From NCBI RefSeq assembly GCF_003576645.1, contig NC_044930.1, positions 22,050,941 through 22,114,940 of the forward strand: a DNA stretch of 64,000 bases, given 5' to 3'. Below are positions 9,869-20,909 of this stretch, one piece after another (position 1 is the first letter of the stretch; every line of letters starts with the position of its first letter). Under the pieces are notes generated by a model. The model was not told the DNA's origin. It saw only the letters and a list, made by a program, of their open reading frames with translations, and did no database searches. A program made the translations under genes and the position numbers. The DNA is from Ipomoea triloba (Eukaryota > Streptophyta > Magnoliopsida > Solanales > Convolvulaceae).

Positions 9869-11198
9869 TATTGGAAATTTGCACTAAAATGACATTTTAA
9901 GTGGCCATTTTGTGGTAAAAATATATGTGGGTCCACTTCCGATTTTGGGTCGGATCAAAGTGGATTCGGGTTCTTCGTTCTTAGATGAAGAGATCGATAT
10001 ATTATACGCTCAAAATGGATAATGGGTGAATGAGAAATTGATTCTCAAAGTAGACCCATTTGAGATGGAATTCAAGTGTGGAAAAGCTTATGTAGTTTGT
10101 CCCACATTGGTTTGGAATGAACTTTTGCACCACTATATATACAAAGGACTTTTTATGACTAAGTAACTTGTATAGCATAGATGCTCTCTCTCGCGCGCAG
10201 GGGGAGGGGGTGCAAATCAAATCCCAAAATGAGTTCAAAAGGCTTGAACTCGTGTGCGCCGGCACCTACGGGCACAAATGTCGTCCGGAAAATTGGCAAG
10301 CCTTGTGGGCTAAGTTATGTCTGATCTCTCGTTCGAGACATCTAATACACTGACCTCTCGAGAGGTAGTTCAATGTCTCGAACCAAGTCGCGTACAAGGG
10401 CGATATCGCGCAGCCCGGGTCGGCGTGTGCGTTCACTGTCTCGCTGCAGTGCGATGTCTCGAAGCTAGCACTTCTCGACGTCTCACGGCACGAGCTATGT
10501 CTCGAAGGTACGCAGATATGAACGATGTCTCGAACAACGACTTTGGTGACCTCTCGATTGCGACCGTTCACCTACTAGATCCGTTCAGAAATGACTCTTA
10601 ATATTACGGAATTAATATGATTAATTCCAATCATTATTTCAGAGTTTATTTCTTGATTAAATGGATTAGTAGTGGGTGTAAATAGGTTGCTAGTGGGTGG
10701 AGGTTACGAATGGAATTAAATGCCAGATTTAATGCAATGATCCCATCCTTCACTATATATTCGTTGTGAGCAGCAGGTTTAAAAATGACACACCAAGAAC
10801 ACACGAATACACTGTTTTCTCCCTCAAAACCCTGCTCATATTTCCTTCAAGCCATCTGCGTTCATCCCACGGTTTAGTTCGCCGGGTCCAAGTTTGTGTG
10901 CTCAAACGGCGGATCGTAGCACGTTTTATCCTGGGAAGCCTAGGCCGCAACGTTCCAGCACCTCGGGAAGCGGCAAATAAGGTTTTAAGGATAGTGACAA
11001 CACGACTCGTGCTTCCAACCACCCCGAAGGCCATACAGTTCACCTTACTCGTATCTTCTAATCCTTTGTGGATTATTTCCGTGTAATTGTTCAATCCTAC
11101 GTGGATTATTATTTTTCCTTGTAATTTGTTTTGTTTTCGTTTTTTCAATTTCTTGTATTTCCGATTGTCAGAGAGGACTTTCTCTAACAATCTTAAAA
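9869..11198 (+). repeat. 5' LTR of Copia 1
   Basis: Nearly identical to 17725-19098 but shorter by about 44 bp: the stretch present at about 18175-18222 in the right LTR is missing near 10318. Two TATA-like boxes are visible (tatatata near 10133 and tatatatt near 10755). Six TGTCTC/GAGACA motifs lie between 10335 and 10531. Reading frames seen on both strands here are by-products of a conserved LTR and are not genes. Confidence 0.9.
10335..10531 (+). promoter_or_regulatory. Cluster of six TGTCTC (auxin-response-element-like) motifs in the Copia 1 LTR
   Basis: TGTCTC occurs at 10374, 10437, 10455, 10498 and 10526, with its complement GAGACA at 10335. The same six are kept in the right LTR (18235, 18274, 18337, 18355, 18398, 18426). 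Most extend to TGTCTCGA. The cluster is 220-420 bases upstream of the TATA-like box at about 10755. TGTCTC is the classical core bound by auxin response factors in plants; a regulatory role here is inference. Confidence 0.45.
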
Positions 11199-13606
11199 CC
11201 TTATATCTTCTTCTACTCCTTCTGACTTTCGGATTTCTGGAAAGAAATGGAAAACGTGTTGCCAGTAGCCAACCTTGGGGATGAAAATCCTAATGTTGTC
11301 GAAAACAACAGCGGGGGGAATGGCAACAATGTTGCACAATCCCAGGCACCAGTGAACGTAGGTTCACAAGGGGGTGTCAGTTCGGAGGGGTATATCCCCA
11401 CGATGAGGGTACCTACGGTACCAAGTGGTTCGGCTGAAAAGCCGGACAAGTTTTCGGGAGCATTTTTCAAGAGGTGGCAGCAAAAGATGTTGTTTTATCT
11501 CGCTACTCTCGGCTTGTCAAGGTTCTTGACCGAGACGGTTCCAGTGGTTAAGGAACAAGACCCTCACTCGGTAATGGCTGTTGGGCTTTGGAAGGATTCT
11601 GACTTCCTTTGCCGCAACTACATTCTGAATGGGTTGGTTGACTCCCTTTACGATGTTTATCGTAAAATTGGCACGGCTAAGGCACTGTGGGAAGCTTTGG
11701 ACCACAAGTACCGAAGCGAGGATGCCGGGGCCAAGAAATTTGTTGTTGGCAGGTTGTTTGATTTCAAGATGGTGGATTCAAAAACCGTGCTGAGTCAAGT
11801 TGAAGAGTTGCAATTACTCTTTGACGAGATTCGTGATGAGCGCATGCCGATTAGTGAAGCCTTCCAAGTGGCGTCCATGATCCACTTGCTGCCTCCGAGA
11901 TGGAAGGACTTCAAGAACTACCTGAAGCACAAGCGAAAGGAGATGAGCCTGGAGGACCTGATCCAGCGACTCCAAGTCGAGGAAGGAAACAGGACCAGTG
12001 ATGGGAGAGGACCTCTCGTGGGAGGTGCCAAAGCCAACGTGGTGGAGCACGGGCAAAGCTCCAAGAAGGCCATGAAGGGCAAGAAAAAGCTAGGTCCGAA
12101 AGGTGGTGTTTCCAAGGGCAAGTTCCAAGGAAAATGCTACAATTGTGGTAAGATGGGCCACAAGTCGATGGAGTGCAAGGCTCCAAAGAAAAAGAACAAG
12201 GGTTCTGAAGCCAACATGGTTGGTGATATGAGCCAAAAAGTGGCTGATATTAGCCTTTCGGCTATGGTCAAGGAGGTGAACCTGGTGGGCTCCAACTCGC
12301 GCGAGTGGTTCATCGACACCGGTGCAACGAAACATCTATGCTGCAACCGGGAGATGTTCAGCACCTTTGAGGCCGTTAAGGGCGAGAAGGTCTGGATGGG
12401 AAACTCTGCTCAGTCCAATGTTGAGGGCGTGGGCAAGGTGATTCTGAAGATGACTTCCGGGAAGGAACTAACATTGAATAATGTTTTGTATGTTCCGGAC
12501 CTTAGGAAGAATCTTGTTTCTGGCTCGTTGTTGAACAAGCATGGATTCAAGATGGTCTTCGAATCTGACAAAGTAGTTATGTCAAAGTTAGGGATGTTTG
12601 TTGGTAAGGGCTATGTAACTTACGGGCTTTTTAAGCTCAATGTAATGCCGATTATCAATAAAAGCAAAGTTAATTCCGTTTACTTGCTTGAGTCTTCCAA
12701 TTTGTGGCATGGTAGACTATGTCATGTTAATTTTAATTCTATGCGTAGATTAATTAGCATGAACCATATCCCTAATTTTCAAGTTAATACAAATAAGTGC
12801 GAAATTTGTGTTGAGGCAAAACTAACGAAAGCTCCCATCAAATCGGTTGAAAGGGAGACTAAGCCACTAGAATTGGTACATAGCGATTTGTGCGATTTTA
12901 GATTGATTCAAACGAGAGGTGGTAATAAATATTTTATCACGTTTATCGATGATTGCACACGTTTTTGCTATGTGTATTTGCTAAAGAGCAAAGACGAAGC
13001 CAAGGAAAAGTTCATTCTTTATAAGGATGAAGTGGAAAACCAACTTAATCGAAAGATTAAAAAGGTTAGAAGCGATAGAGGTGGTGAGTACGAAGTACCT
13101 ATCGGTGACTTCTGTGCGAGTGTTGGAATAATACACGAGCGTACTGCACCTTATGCACCTCAATAGAATGGTATCGCCGAACGAAAGAATCGTACATTGA
13201 AAGAGATGATGAATGCGATGTTTATAAGTTCGGGCCTACCTCAAAGCATGTGGGGTGAGGCGATTTTGACAAGTAATTACCTTTTGAATAAGGTACCTCA
13301 CAAGAAGCTCGATAAGACTCCTTATGAGCTGTGGAAAGGTAGGAAACCTTCCTACCAATACCTCAAAGTGTGGGGGTGTCTTGCCAAAGTTTTGGTTCCA
13401 ACACCAAAGAAAATAAAGATAGGTCCAAAGACGGTGGATTGTATCTTTATTGGATATGTACACAATAGTAGTGCTTATCGGTTCTTAGTACACGAATCCC
13501 ATAATCCGGACGTACATAAGAACACTATAATTGAATCAAGGAATGCAAGTTTCTTTGAAAATGTATTTCCTTGTAGGTCTAATGAAAGACCAAGTACGTC
13601 ACTTCC

Positions 13607-13690
13607 AGAGGTCGAGAGACCTAGTACGTCACTTCGAGAGGTCGACAGAGAGGTCGAGAGACCTAGTACGTCACTTCGAGAGGTCGACAG
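13607..13690 (+). repeat. Exact 42-bp tandem duplication in Copia 1 linker
   Basis: Bases 13607-13648 and 13649-13690 are identical 42-mers starting agaggtcgagagac. In frame (14 codons). Confidence 0.9.
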
Positions 13691-13704
13691 ATCAAGTACG
13701 TTAC

Positions 13705-13788
13705 TTCGAGAGGTTAACATACCTAGTATGTCACTTCGAGAGGTTGTTCGAGAGGTTAACATACCTAGTATGTCACTTCGAGAGGTTG
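13705..13788 (+). repeat. Second exact 42-bp tandem duplication in Copia 1 linker
   Basis: Bases 13705-13746 and 13747-13788 are identical 42-mers starting ttcgagaggttaac. The duplicated pol copy downstream (from 15293) has only one of the two units, which accounts for the 42-base length difference between the two pol copies. Confidence 0.9.
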
Positions 13789-15292
13789 ATGGACCGATTA
13801 TGTCACTTCGAGAGATGGACGAACCAGGTACATCACTTCGAGAAGTTGATGTTGCTATGGATAATGGCGTCGAGTATTCTAAGGAAGAACCCGAGCTTGA
13901 GCCGAGACGTAGTAAACGGGCGAGAGTTGAAAAATCATTTGGTCCCGATTTTCTAACTTACTTATTAGAGTATGATTCGAATACTCTAACTTGTTTGATA
14001 GAAAATGAACCAGATTTTCTCTCTTGTTTGATTGAAAACGAACCTCGGACTTATAAAGAAGCTGTGACTTCTACGGAGGGTCCAATGTGGAAGGAAGCGA
14101 TCAAAAGTGAAGTGGATTCTATCCTACAGAATCACACTTGGGAACTTGTTGATCTTCCTCCAGGTTGTAAACCTTTAGGATCCAAGTGGGTCTTTAAAAG
14201 GAAAATGAAACCGGATGGTTCCATCGAGAAGTATAAGGCTAGACTTGTAATCAAGGGTTACAGGCAACGAGAAGGCCTTGATTACTTCGATACGTATTCT
14301 CCTGTGACGAGAATAAACTCCATTAGGATGATCCTTGCCATAGCCGCATTGCAGAATTTGGAAGTTCATCAAATGGATGTGAAAACAGCTTTCTTGAACG
14401 GTGAATTAGATGAGGAAATCTATATGGACCAACCCGAAGGTTTTGTGGTTCCAGGCCAAGAAAAGAAAGTATGTAAATTAGTTAAATCGCTCTATGGTTT
14501 GAAACAAGCGCCTAAGCAATGGCACGAGAAGTTTGACCACTCGATGTTAACTAATGGGTTCAAAATAAACGAAAGTGACAAATGTATCTACGTTAAGGAA
14601 ACGGTAGATGGCTACGTCATTCTTTGTTTATATGTGGATGATATACTCATCATTGGCAGTAATGATCGAATGATCAAGTCTACCAAGAACATGTTAAATG
14701 CTAGATTTGACATGAAGGATATGGGTTTGGCTAATTTAATCCTCGGGATTAAAATCATTAAAAGACCTCATGGTCTTGTGTTGAGCCAATCTCATTATGT
14801 TGATAAAATCCTTGAAAAGTTTAACAAGGATGATAATCAATTAGCTAATACACCGTTTGATACAAACGTTCAATTAACCAAGAACCACGGAGAGTGTATT
14901 TCTCAAGTAGAATATGCTCGGTTAATTGGTAGTTTGATGTATCTTATGAGTTGTACAAGGCCGGATATTGCCTTTCCTGTTAATAAACTTAGCAGGTATA
15001 CTAGCAATCCCGGTGTGATTCACTGGAAGGCAATAGTAAGGGTTATGAGATACTTGAGGTATACTCGTAATCTCGGACTGCACTATGTAAGATATCCTGC
15101 TGTACTCGAAGGGTATAGCGATGCTAGCTGGATATTTGACATTAAGGATTCTAAATCCACGAGTGGTTATGTGTTTACACTAGCCGGTGCAGCCGTTGCA
15201 TGGAAATCTTCCAAGCAAACAGTAATAGCTAGATCCACAATGGAATCAGAAATGATTGCCTTGGACAAGTGCTGTGAAGAGGCTGAATGGCN

Positions 15293-17143
15293 AGATCAAG
15301 TACGTTACTTCGAGAGGTTAACATACCTAGTATGTCACTTCGAGAGGTTGATGGACCGATTATGTCACTTCGAGAGATGGACGAACCAGGTACATCACTT
15401 CGAGAAGTTGATGTTGCTATGGATAATGGCGTCGAGTATTCTAAGGAAGAACCCGAGCTTGAGCCGAGACGTAGTAAACGGGCGAGAGTTGAAAAATCAT
15501 TTGGTCCCGATTTTCTAACTTACTTATTAGAGTATGATTCGAATACTCTAACTTGTTTGATAGAAAATGAACCAGATTTTCTCTCTTGTTTGATTGAAAA
15601 CGAACCTCGGACTTATAAAGAAGCTGTGACTTCTACGGAGGGTCCAATGTGGAAGGAAGCGATCAAAAGTGAAGTGGATTCTATCCTACAGAATCACACT
15701 TGGGAACTTGTTGATCTTCCTCCAGGTTGTAAACCTTTAGGATCCAAGTGGGTCTTTAAAAGGAAAATGAAACCGGATGGTTCCATCGAGAAGTATAAGG
15801 CTAGACTTGTAATCAAGGGTTACAGGCAACGAGAAGGCCTTGATTACTTCGATACGTATTCTCCTGTGACGAGAATAAACTCCATTAGGATGATCCTTGC
15901 CATAGCCGCATTGCAGAATTTGGAAGTTCATCAAATGGATGTGAAAACAGCTTTCTTGAACGGTGAATTAGATGAGGAAATCTATATGGACCAACCCGAA
16001 GGTTTTGTGGTTCCAGGCCAAGAAAAGAAAGTATGTAAATTAGTTAAATCGCTCTATGGTTTGAAACAAGCGCCTAAGCAATGGCACGAGAAGTTTGACC
16101 ACTCGATGTTAACTAATGGGTTCAAAATAAACGAAAGTGACAAATGTATCTACGTTAAGGAAACGGTAGATGGCTACGTCATTCTTTGTTTATATGTGGA
16201 TGATATACTCATCATTGGCAGTAATGATCGAATGATCAAGTCTACCAAGAACATGTTAAATGCTAGATTTGACATGAAGGATATGGGTTTGGCTAATTTA
16301 ATCCTCGGGATTAAAATCATTAAAAGACCTCATGGTCTTGTGTTGAGCCAATCTCATTATGTTGATAAAATCCTTGAAAAGTTTAACAAGGATGATAATC
16401 AATTAGCTAATACACCGTTTGATACAAACGTTCAATTAACCAAGAACCACGGAGAGTGTATTTCTCAAGTAGAATATGCTCGGTTAATTGGTAGTTTGAT
16501 GTATCTTATGAGTTGTACAAGGCCGGATATTGCCTTTCCTGTTAATAAACTTAGCAGGTATACTAGCAATCCCGGTGTGATTCACTGGAAGGCAATAGTA
16601 AGGGTTATGAGATACTTGAGGTATACTCGTAATCTCGGACTGCACTATGTAAGATATCCTGCTGTACTCGAAGGGTATAGCGATGCTAGCTGGATATTTG
16701 ACATTAAGGATTCTAAATCCACGAGTGGTTATGTGTTTACACTAGCCGGTGCAGCCGTTGCATGGAAATCTTCCAAGCAAACAGTAATAGCTAGATCCAC
16801 AATGGAATCAGAAATGATTGCCTTGGACAAGTGCTGTGAAGAGGCTGAATGGCTACGCCATTTTTTGGAAGATATTCCTACTTGGGAAAGACCTGTACCT
16901 CCAATTTGTGTGCATTGTGATAGTCAAGCAACAATTGGGAGAGTAAAGAGTCAAATTTATAATGGTAAGTCCAGACATATGCGTCGTAGACATAACATCA
17001 TTAAACAACTCCTCGCAACTGGTGTTGTCTCGATTGACTTCGTGAGGTCAATAGACAATATAGCGGATCCGCTAACCAAAGGGTTGAGCAAAGAAGTTGT
17101 CGAGAAGTTGGCACGAGGAATGGGTCTAAAGCCCTTGGACTAA
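15293..17143 (+). pseudogene. Copia 1 pol, second segment: repeat of RT/RNase H plus the true C-terminus
   Basis: From 15293 to 16853 the sequence repeats 13689-15291 essentially base for base, apart from one 42-bp unit. It then continues into the genuine RNase H end: [37 protein letters not shown] and ADPLTKGLS, with TAA... stop at 17141-17143. The reverse transcriptase block (YVDD near 16190) is complete here. Removing the first repeat copy would give one ordinary Copia pol. The segment has no own start, so I treat it as part of a broken gene. Confidence 0.88.
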
Positions 17144-17724
17144 AAATTCCATAGTGGATACCCAACCTAGCTGGCACCTAGGTTCAATGGGATAACTAAA
17201 TTATAGAATAGCGTGTCATTGTGGGGGTCCCCGGACTCCCTACCACTCCTCGTTAAAACAGTGATTCCCGATCGAGGCTAGCACATTAGTGCTTTAATGA
17301 TTCGAGTGTATTTGACATATGCTATGTATGCAATGTCAATTGACATATGTTGAGTTGCGGGAAACTCGAGAAGAATCACCTATGTGAGAGAGAAGTGAGG
17401 GTCGTTTCAAAGGAGAATTGAAGGGGCTTAATTCTTTAGAAACTCTTGCAGAACCAGGAACGGTGTCCCACGACCAAAATGGGCACAGTCATGAGAACAA
17501 AACGTGGTTGGAAGGTTCCTGTGTGAGATTTGTCAATGTCTACACAAACGGCATTCGGTTCAAAGACATCGCGTTCTACCGTACAGCTAGTAGAGTACAT
17601 AGATCTCATGAGGCAAGGTTCAAAGGGTTACACCTACCTTTGCTATGCAGGAATCAACCGTTGAACGCAGTTGTTTCCGTTTTCTAAAATACCCTTCAAA
17701 ATCAATTTCATTCATGTGGGGGAT
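17144..17724 (+). other. Copia 1 3' untranslated region and polypurine tract
   Basis: Non-coding stretch between the pol stop and the right LTR. It includes GTGGGGGTCCCCGGACTCCC (a short hairpin near 17220) and the polypurine tract at 17717-17723. A 89-codon open frame here (17418-17687) shows no family resemblance. Confidence 0.6.
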
Positions 17725-19098
17725 TGTTGGAAATTTGCACTAAAATGACATTTTAAGTGGCCATTTTGTGGTAAAAATATATGTGGGTCCACTTCCGATT
17801 TTGGGTCGGGTCAAAGTGGATTCTGGTTCTTTGTTCTTAGACGAAGAGATCGATATATTATACGCTCAAAATGGATAATGGGTGAATGAGAAATTGATTC
17901 TCAAAGTAGACCCATTTGAGATGGAATTCAAGTGTGGAAAAGCTTATGTAGTTTGTCCCACATTGGTTTGGAATGAACTTTTGCACCACTATATATACAA
18001 GGGACTTTTTATGACTAAGTAACTTGTATAGCATAGATGCTCTCTCTCGCGCGCAGGGAGGAGGGTGCAAATCAAATCCCAAAATGAGTTCGAAAGGCTT
18101 GCACTCGTGTGCGCCGGCACCTACGGGCACGAATGTCGTCCGGAAAATTGGCAGGCCTTGTGGGTTAAGTTATGCCATATTTTCGAACGAGTTTTCCATC
18201 TCAGACCACATGAGATCGAATTGATCTCTCGTTCGAGACATCTAATACACTGACCTCTCGAGAGGTAGTTCAATGTCTCGAACCAAGTCGCGTACAAGGA
18301 AGATATCGCGCAGCCCGGGTCGGCGCGTGCGTTCACTGTCTCGCTGCAGTGCGATGTCTCGAAGCTAGCACTTCTCGACGTCTCACGGCACGAGCTATGT
18401 CTCGAAGGTACGCAGATATGAACCATGTCTCGAACAACGACTTTGGTGACCTCTCGATTGCGACCGTTCACCTACTAGATCCGTTCAGAAATGACTCTTA
18501 ATATTACGGAATTAATATGATTAATTCCAATCATTATTTCAGAGTTTATTTCTTGATTAAATGGATTAGTAGTGGGTGTAAATAGGTTGCTAGTGGGTGG
18601 AGGTTACGAATGGAATTAAATGCCAGATTTAATGCAATGATCCCATCCTTCACTATATATTCGTTGTGAGCAGCAGGTTTAAAAATGACACACCAAGAAC
18701 ACACGAATACACTGTTTTCTCCCTCAAAACCCTGCTCATATTTCCTTCAAGCCATCTGCGTTCATCCCACGGTTTAGTTCGCCGGGTCCAAGTTTGTGTT
18801 CTCAAACGGCGGATCGTAGCACGTTTTATCCTGGGAAGCCTAGGCCGCAACGTTCCAGCACCTCGGGAAGCGGCAAATAAGGTTTTAAGGATAGTGACAA
18901 CACGACTCGTGCTTCCAACCACCCCGAAGGCCATACAGTTCACCTTGCTCGTATCTTCTAATCCTTTGTGGATTATTTCCGTGCAATTGTTCAATCCTAC
19001 GTGGATTACTATTTTTCCTTGTAATTTGTTTTGTTTTCGTTTTTCCAATTTCTTGTATTTCCGATTGTCAGAGAGGACTTTCTCTAACAATCTTAACA
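17725..19098 (+). repeat. 3' LTR of Copia 1
   Basis: Starts TGTTGGAAATTTGCAC directly after the polypurine tract and ends ...TCTTAACA. It keeps the six TGTCTC motifs and the 44-bp segment missing from the left LTR. Scattered substitutions from the left LTR indicate an insertion that is not brand new. Confidence 0.9.
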
Positions 19099-19180
19099 AT
19101 TAGTTACTCTTATCTGTTTATATATATTTATATATAAAACATGTACTATATATACATATATACATACAAAGGCTATATAT

Positions 19181-19205
19181 GGGGTGGGGGTGGGGTGAGT
19201 GGGGG
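19181..19205 (+). other. Potential G-quadruplex tract
   Basis: Four runs of four or five G separated by 1-5 bases lie 80 bases beyond the Copia 1 right LTR, followed by a C-rich inverted partner (GCCCCCACTGCCCCCAC, 19211-19227) that could instead make a hairpin. Confidence 0.5.
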
Positions 19206-19679
19206 TAGCTGCCCCCACTGCCCCCACAGTGGTTCCGTCTATGCACACCAATGTTTTATTCACAGTTTTTGAGAATAAAAATGCCACATGAAGGAGAAAT
19301 GAGGTAAGTGAGAGAAGACAATGGTTCAAGTGCAATTGTAGGTTATTGAAACAGTAAATTCTGACATTAATTCCGGCCAAACATCACAAGCTGTGTACGT
19401 TTCGCGCACAGTAAAAGCCCAGCGGACGATGGCATTGCACACGCTGGGTGCGTATGACGAACTTTTTTTTAAATATTTTTAAAATCAGATTTATTTATTT
19501 ATTTATTTATTTTTCATCCACTTTCATTTTTTCTTTCCTAATCACACTTACAAAAACTCTTCAAAAATCGAAAAAATCTCACTATTAAGGATGCTCTTAA
19601 GAAAAGAGACAAATGTAACACATGCACACATTGAGTTTAAAATAACAATAAAAACATTTTGGTACTTTTAATTGGCAAT

Positions 19680-20095
19680 GAGTTAATAACCGAAATAGTC
19701 CATTGATTATAGTAAAATTATAGATTTTGTTTTTGACTATTTTTTGACCAATTAGGTCCTTCAATTGTAAAAATCTTAACCACTTTGGTCATCCGTTTGT
19801 TTTGCCGTTAGACATCCGTTAACTCGGGACCAAATTGGTAATTTTGCTATAATCAAGAGACCATTTCAGTAATTAAATTTTCGGAGAAAATGGTGCATGT
19901 GATGACTGAAATGGTCATTTGACTATAGTAAAATTATCAATTTAGTTCCGAAGTAACGGATGTCTAACGGCAAAACAAACGGATGATCAAATTAGTTAAA
20001 AATTTTAAAATTGAGGAACTTAATGAATAAAAAAGTAGTCAAGAACTAAATTGGTAATTTTGCTATAATAAAACAACTATTTCAATAATTAACTC
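19680..20095. mobile_element. Foldback MITE of the GAGTTAAT family
   Basis: Arms starting gagttaataaccgaaatag and ending ctatttcaataattaactc pair along most of the 416 bases, including the inner motifs ATCCGTTTGTTTTGCCGTTA and TAACGGCAAAACAAACGGAT. The element at 25677-26073 in the GT14 intron is the same family. The target duplication is unclear here. Confidence 0.75.
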
Positions 20096-20700
20096 CGCAA
20101 TTGATTATCAAGCACATCAAGTATTAGTCACCACTCAACGAAACTCACATAATCATAAAATTAAAGTAAGGAAAATCAATAAATACTTACAATCATTGGG
20201 CGAACTTAAAAACGATTTGAACTTAATTACTATTGCAATTGAACCATAACTTTAATAATCCTTAACTAGAGAAAATGGGTTTAGGAATCAACCACATAAA
20301 TCCAAGAAAGTTTCAAACAAAGTTGAAAAGTAATAATTTTGATAAATTTTGTCTTCTCAGTGGCTAATTAACTCCAAAGAGTGTCGAGATTCATCCATAT
20401 AATAGGAGACTTTTAGTATTTGTCACAGAAAATAACTGAAATATGAATAATTCCTTTCCAAAAGGTTGAATCCCCGACCCCAAGGTCCCCATGCTACGGC
20501 CTGAAAGAGAATCTGGAAAGATGTAAATTATGGTAACTCATTTAAACATAAAGGCTAGACATTTAATTTGCTTAACTCGATCTTTGCTATTTCTTCTCAA
20601 ACTTCACCAATGTGACTAATTAAGTTGCCTATGCGGGCCTGAAATATGAATAATTAAATGTTAAAACCACAATTCAAGATGAATTATTTTAGTTTTCTTC
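20096..20700. other. Intergenic, nothing recognised
   Basis: AT-rich sequence with no conserved reading frame, RNA gene or clear repeat on either strand. Confidence 0.5.
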
Positions 20701-20717
20701 TTATGTGCTCACTATTT

Positions 20718-20894
20718 TTTTTTTAATACTACTTACTCTATTACAATGTAGTATCTGTTCATAGCTACTTTTTCAACCTACTGAAGCACAAAAAGTCAAC
20801 AATTGACTCCACTGAGGCTCGAACCTACTCCCATCATCTATGTGGGAGTGTAAACCGAGACACCGGATGCCACTAGACTACAAGGTATTTGGCA
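20718..20894 (-). mobile_element. tRNA-derived SINE with 15-bp target duplication
   Basis: On the minus strand it opens TGCCAAATACCTTG, has an A box (TAGTCTAGTGG) and a B box (GGTTCGAGCC), and ends in an A-run (T-run at about 20715-20724 on the plus strand). The 15-base duplication atgtgctcactattt flanks it at 20703-20717 and 20895-20909. These are the marks of a Pol III-driven SINE mobilised by a LINE. A related copy lies at 27169-27323. Confidence 0.88.
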
Positions 20895-20909
20895 ATGTGC
20901 TCACTATTT

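Larger units (their letters stand above)
11247..15291 (+). pseudogene. Copia 1 gag-pol, first segment: one in-frame stop, interrupted at an N
   Basis: ATG at 11247 opens a gag with a CCHC knuckle (CYNCGKMGHKSMEC, residues about 297-310). Protease follows with WFIDTGATKH (DTG near residue 357), then the GAG-pre-integrase segment (LWHGRLCHVN) and the integrase core (LVHSDLC, FIDDCTR, RSDRGGEY). A TAG at 13164-13166 interrupts the integrase directly before NGIAERKN, where the family has Gln; the frame is otherwise continuous. After the integrase comes a repetitive linker (13586-13850) of STSLREV-like units, then reverse transcriptase ([41 protein letters not shown]) and RNase H. The reading is cut at N 15292, after which sequence from 13689 onward is repeated. 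Encodes the element's own replication machinery; not intact as written. Confidence 0.9.
9869..19098 (+). mobile_element. Copia LTR retrotransposon 1
   Basis: Two long direct repeats (9869-11198 and 17725-19098) enclose gag-pol in the order gag, protease, integrase, reverse transcriptase, RNase H, which defines Copia. A polypurine tract (gtggggga, 17717-17723) abuts the right LTR, which starts TGTTGGAA; the left LTR has TATTGGAA instead. I found no clean 5-bp target duplication and no standard initiator-Met primer site after the left LTR. The annotated length includes an apparently artefactual 1.56-kb internal duplication. Confidence 0.9.

Noticed and set aside
10266..11190. Several open frames of 60-145 codons on both strands in the Copia 1 LTR, repeated at 18024-19103
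   Set aside because: They recur because the LTR recurs; they overlap one another on both strands and show no protein-family motif.
11517..12364. Minus-strand frames opposite Copia 1 gag
   Set aside because: Shadows of the real coding strand, which has the CCHC, DTG and integrase motifs.
17418..17687. 89-codon frame between pol and the right LTR of Copia 1 as an extra gene
   Set aside because: No recognisable family or domain; position and composition fit the element's untranslated region.
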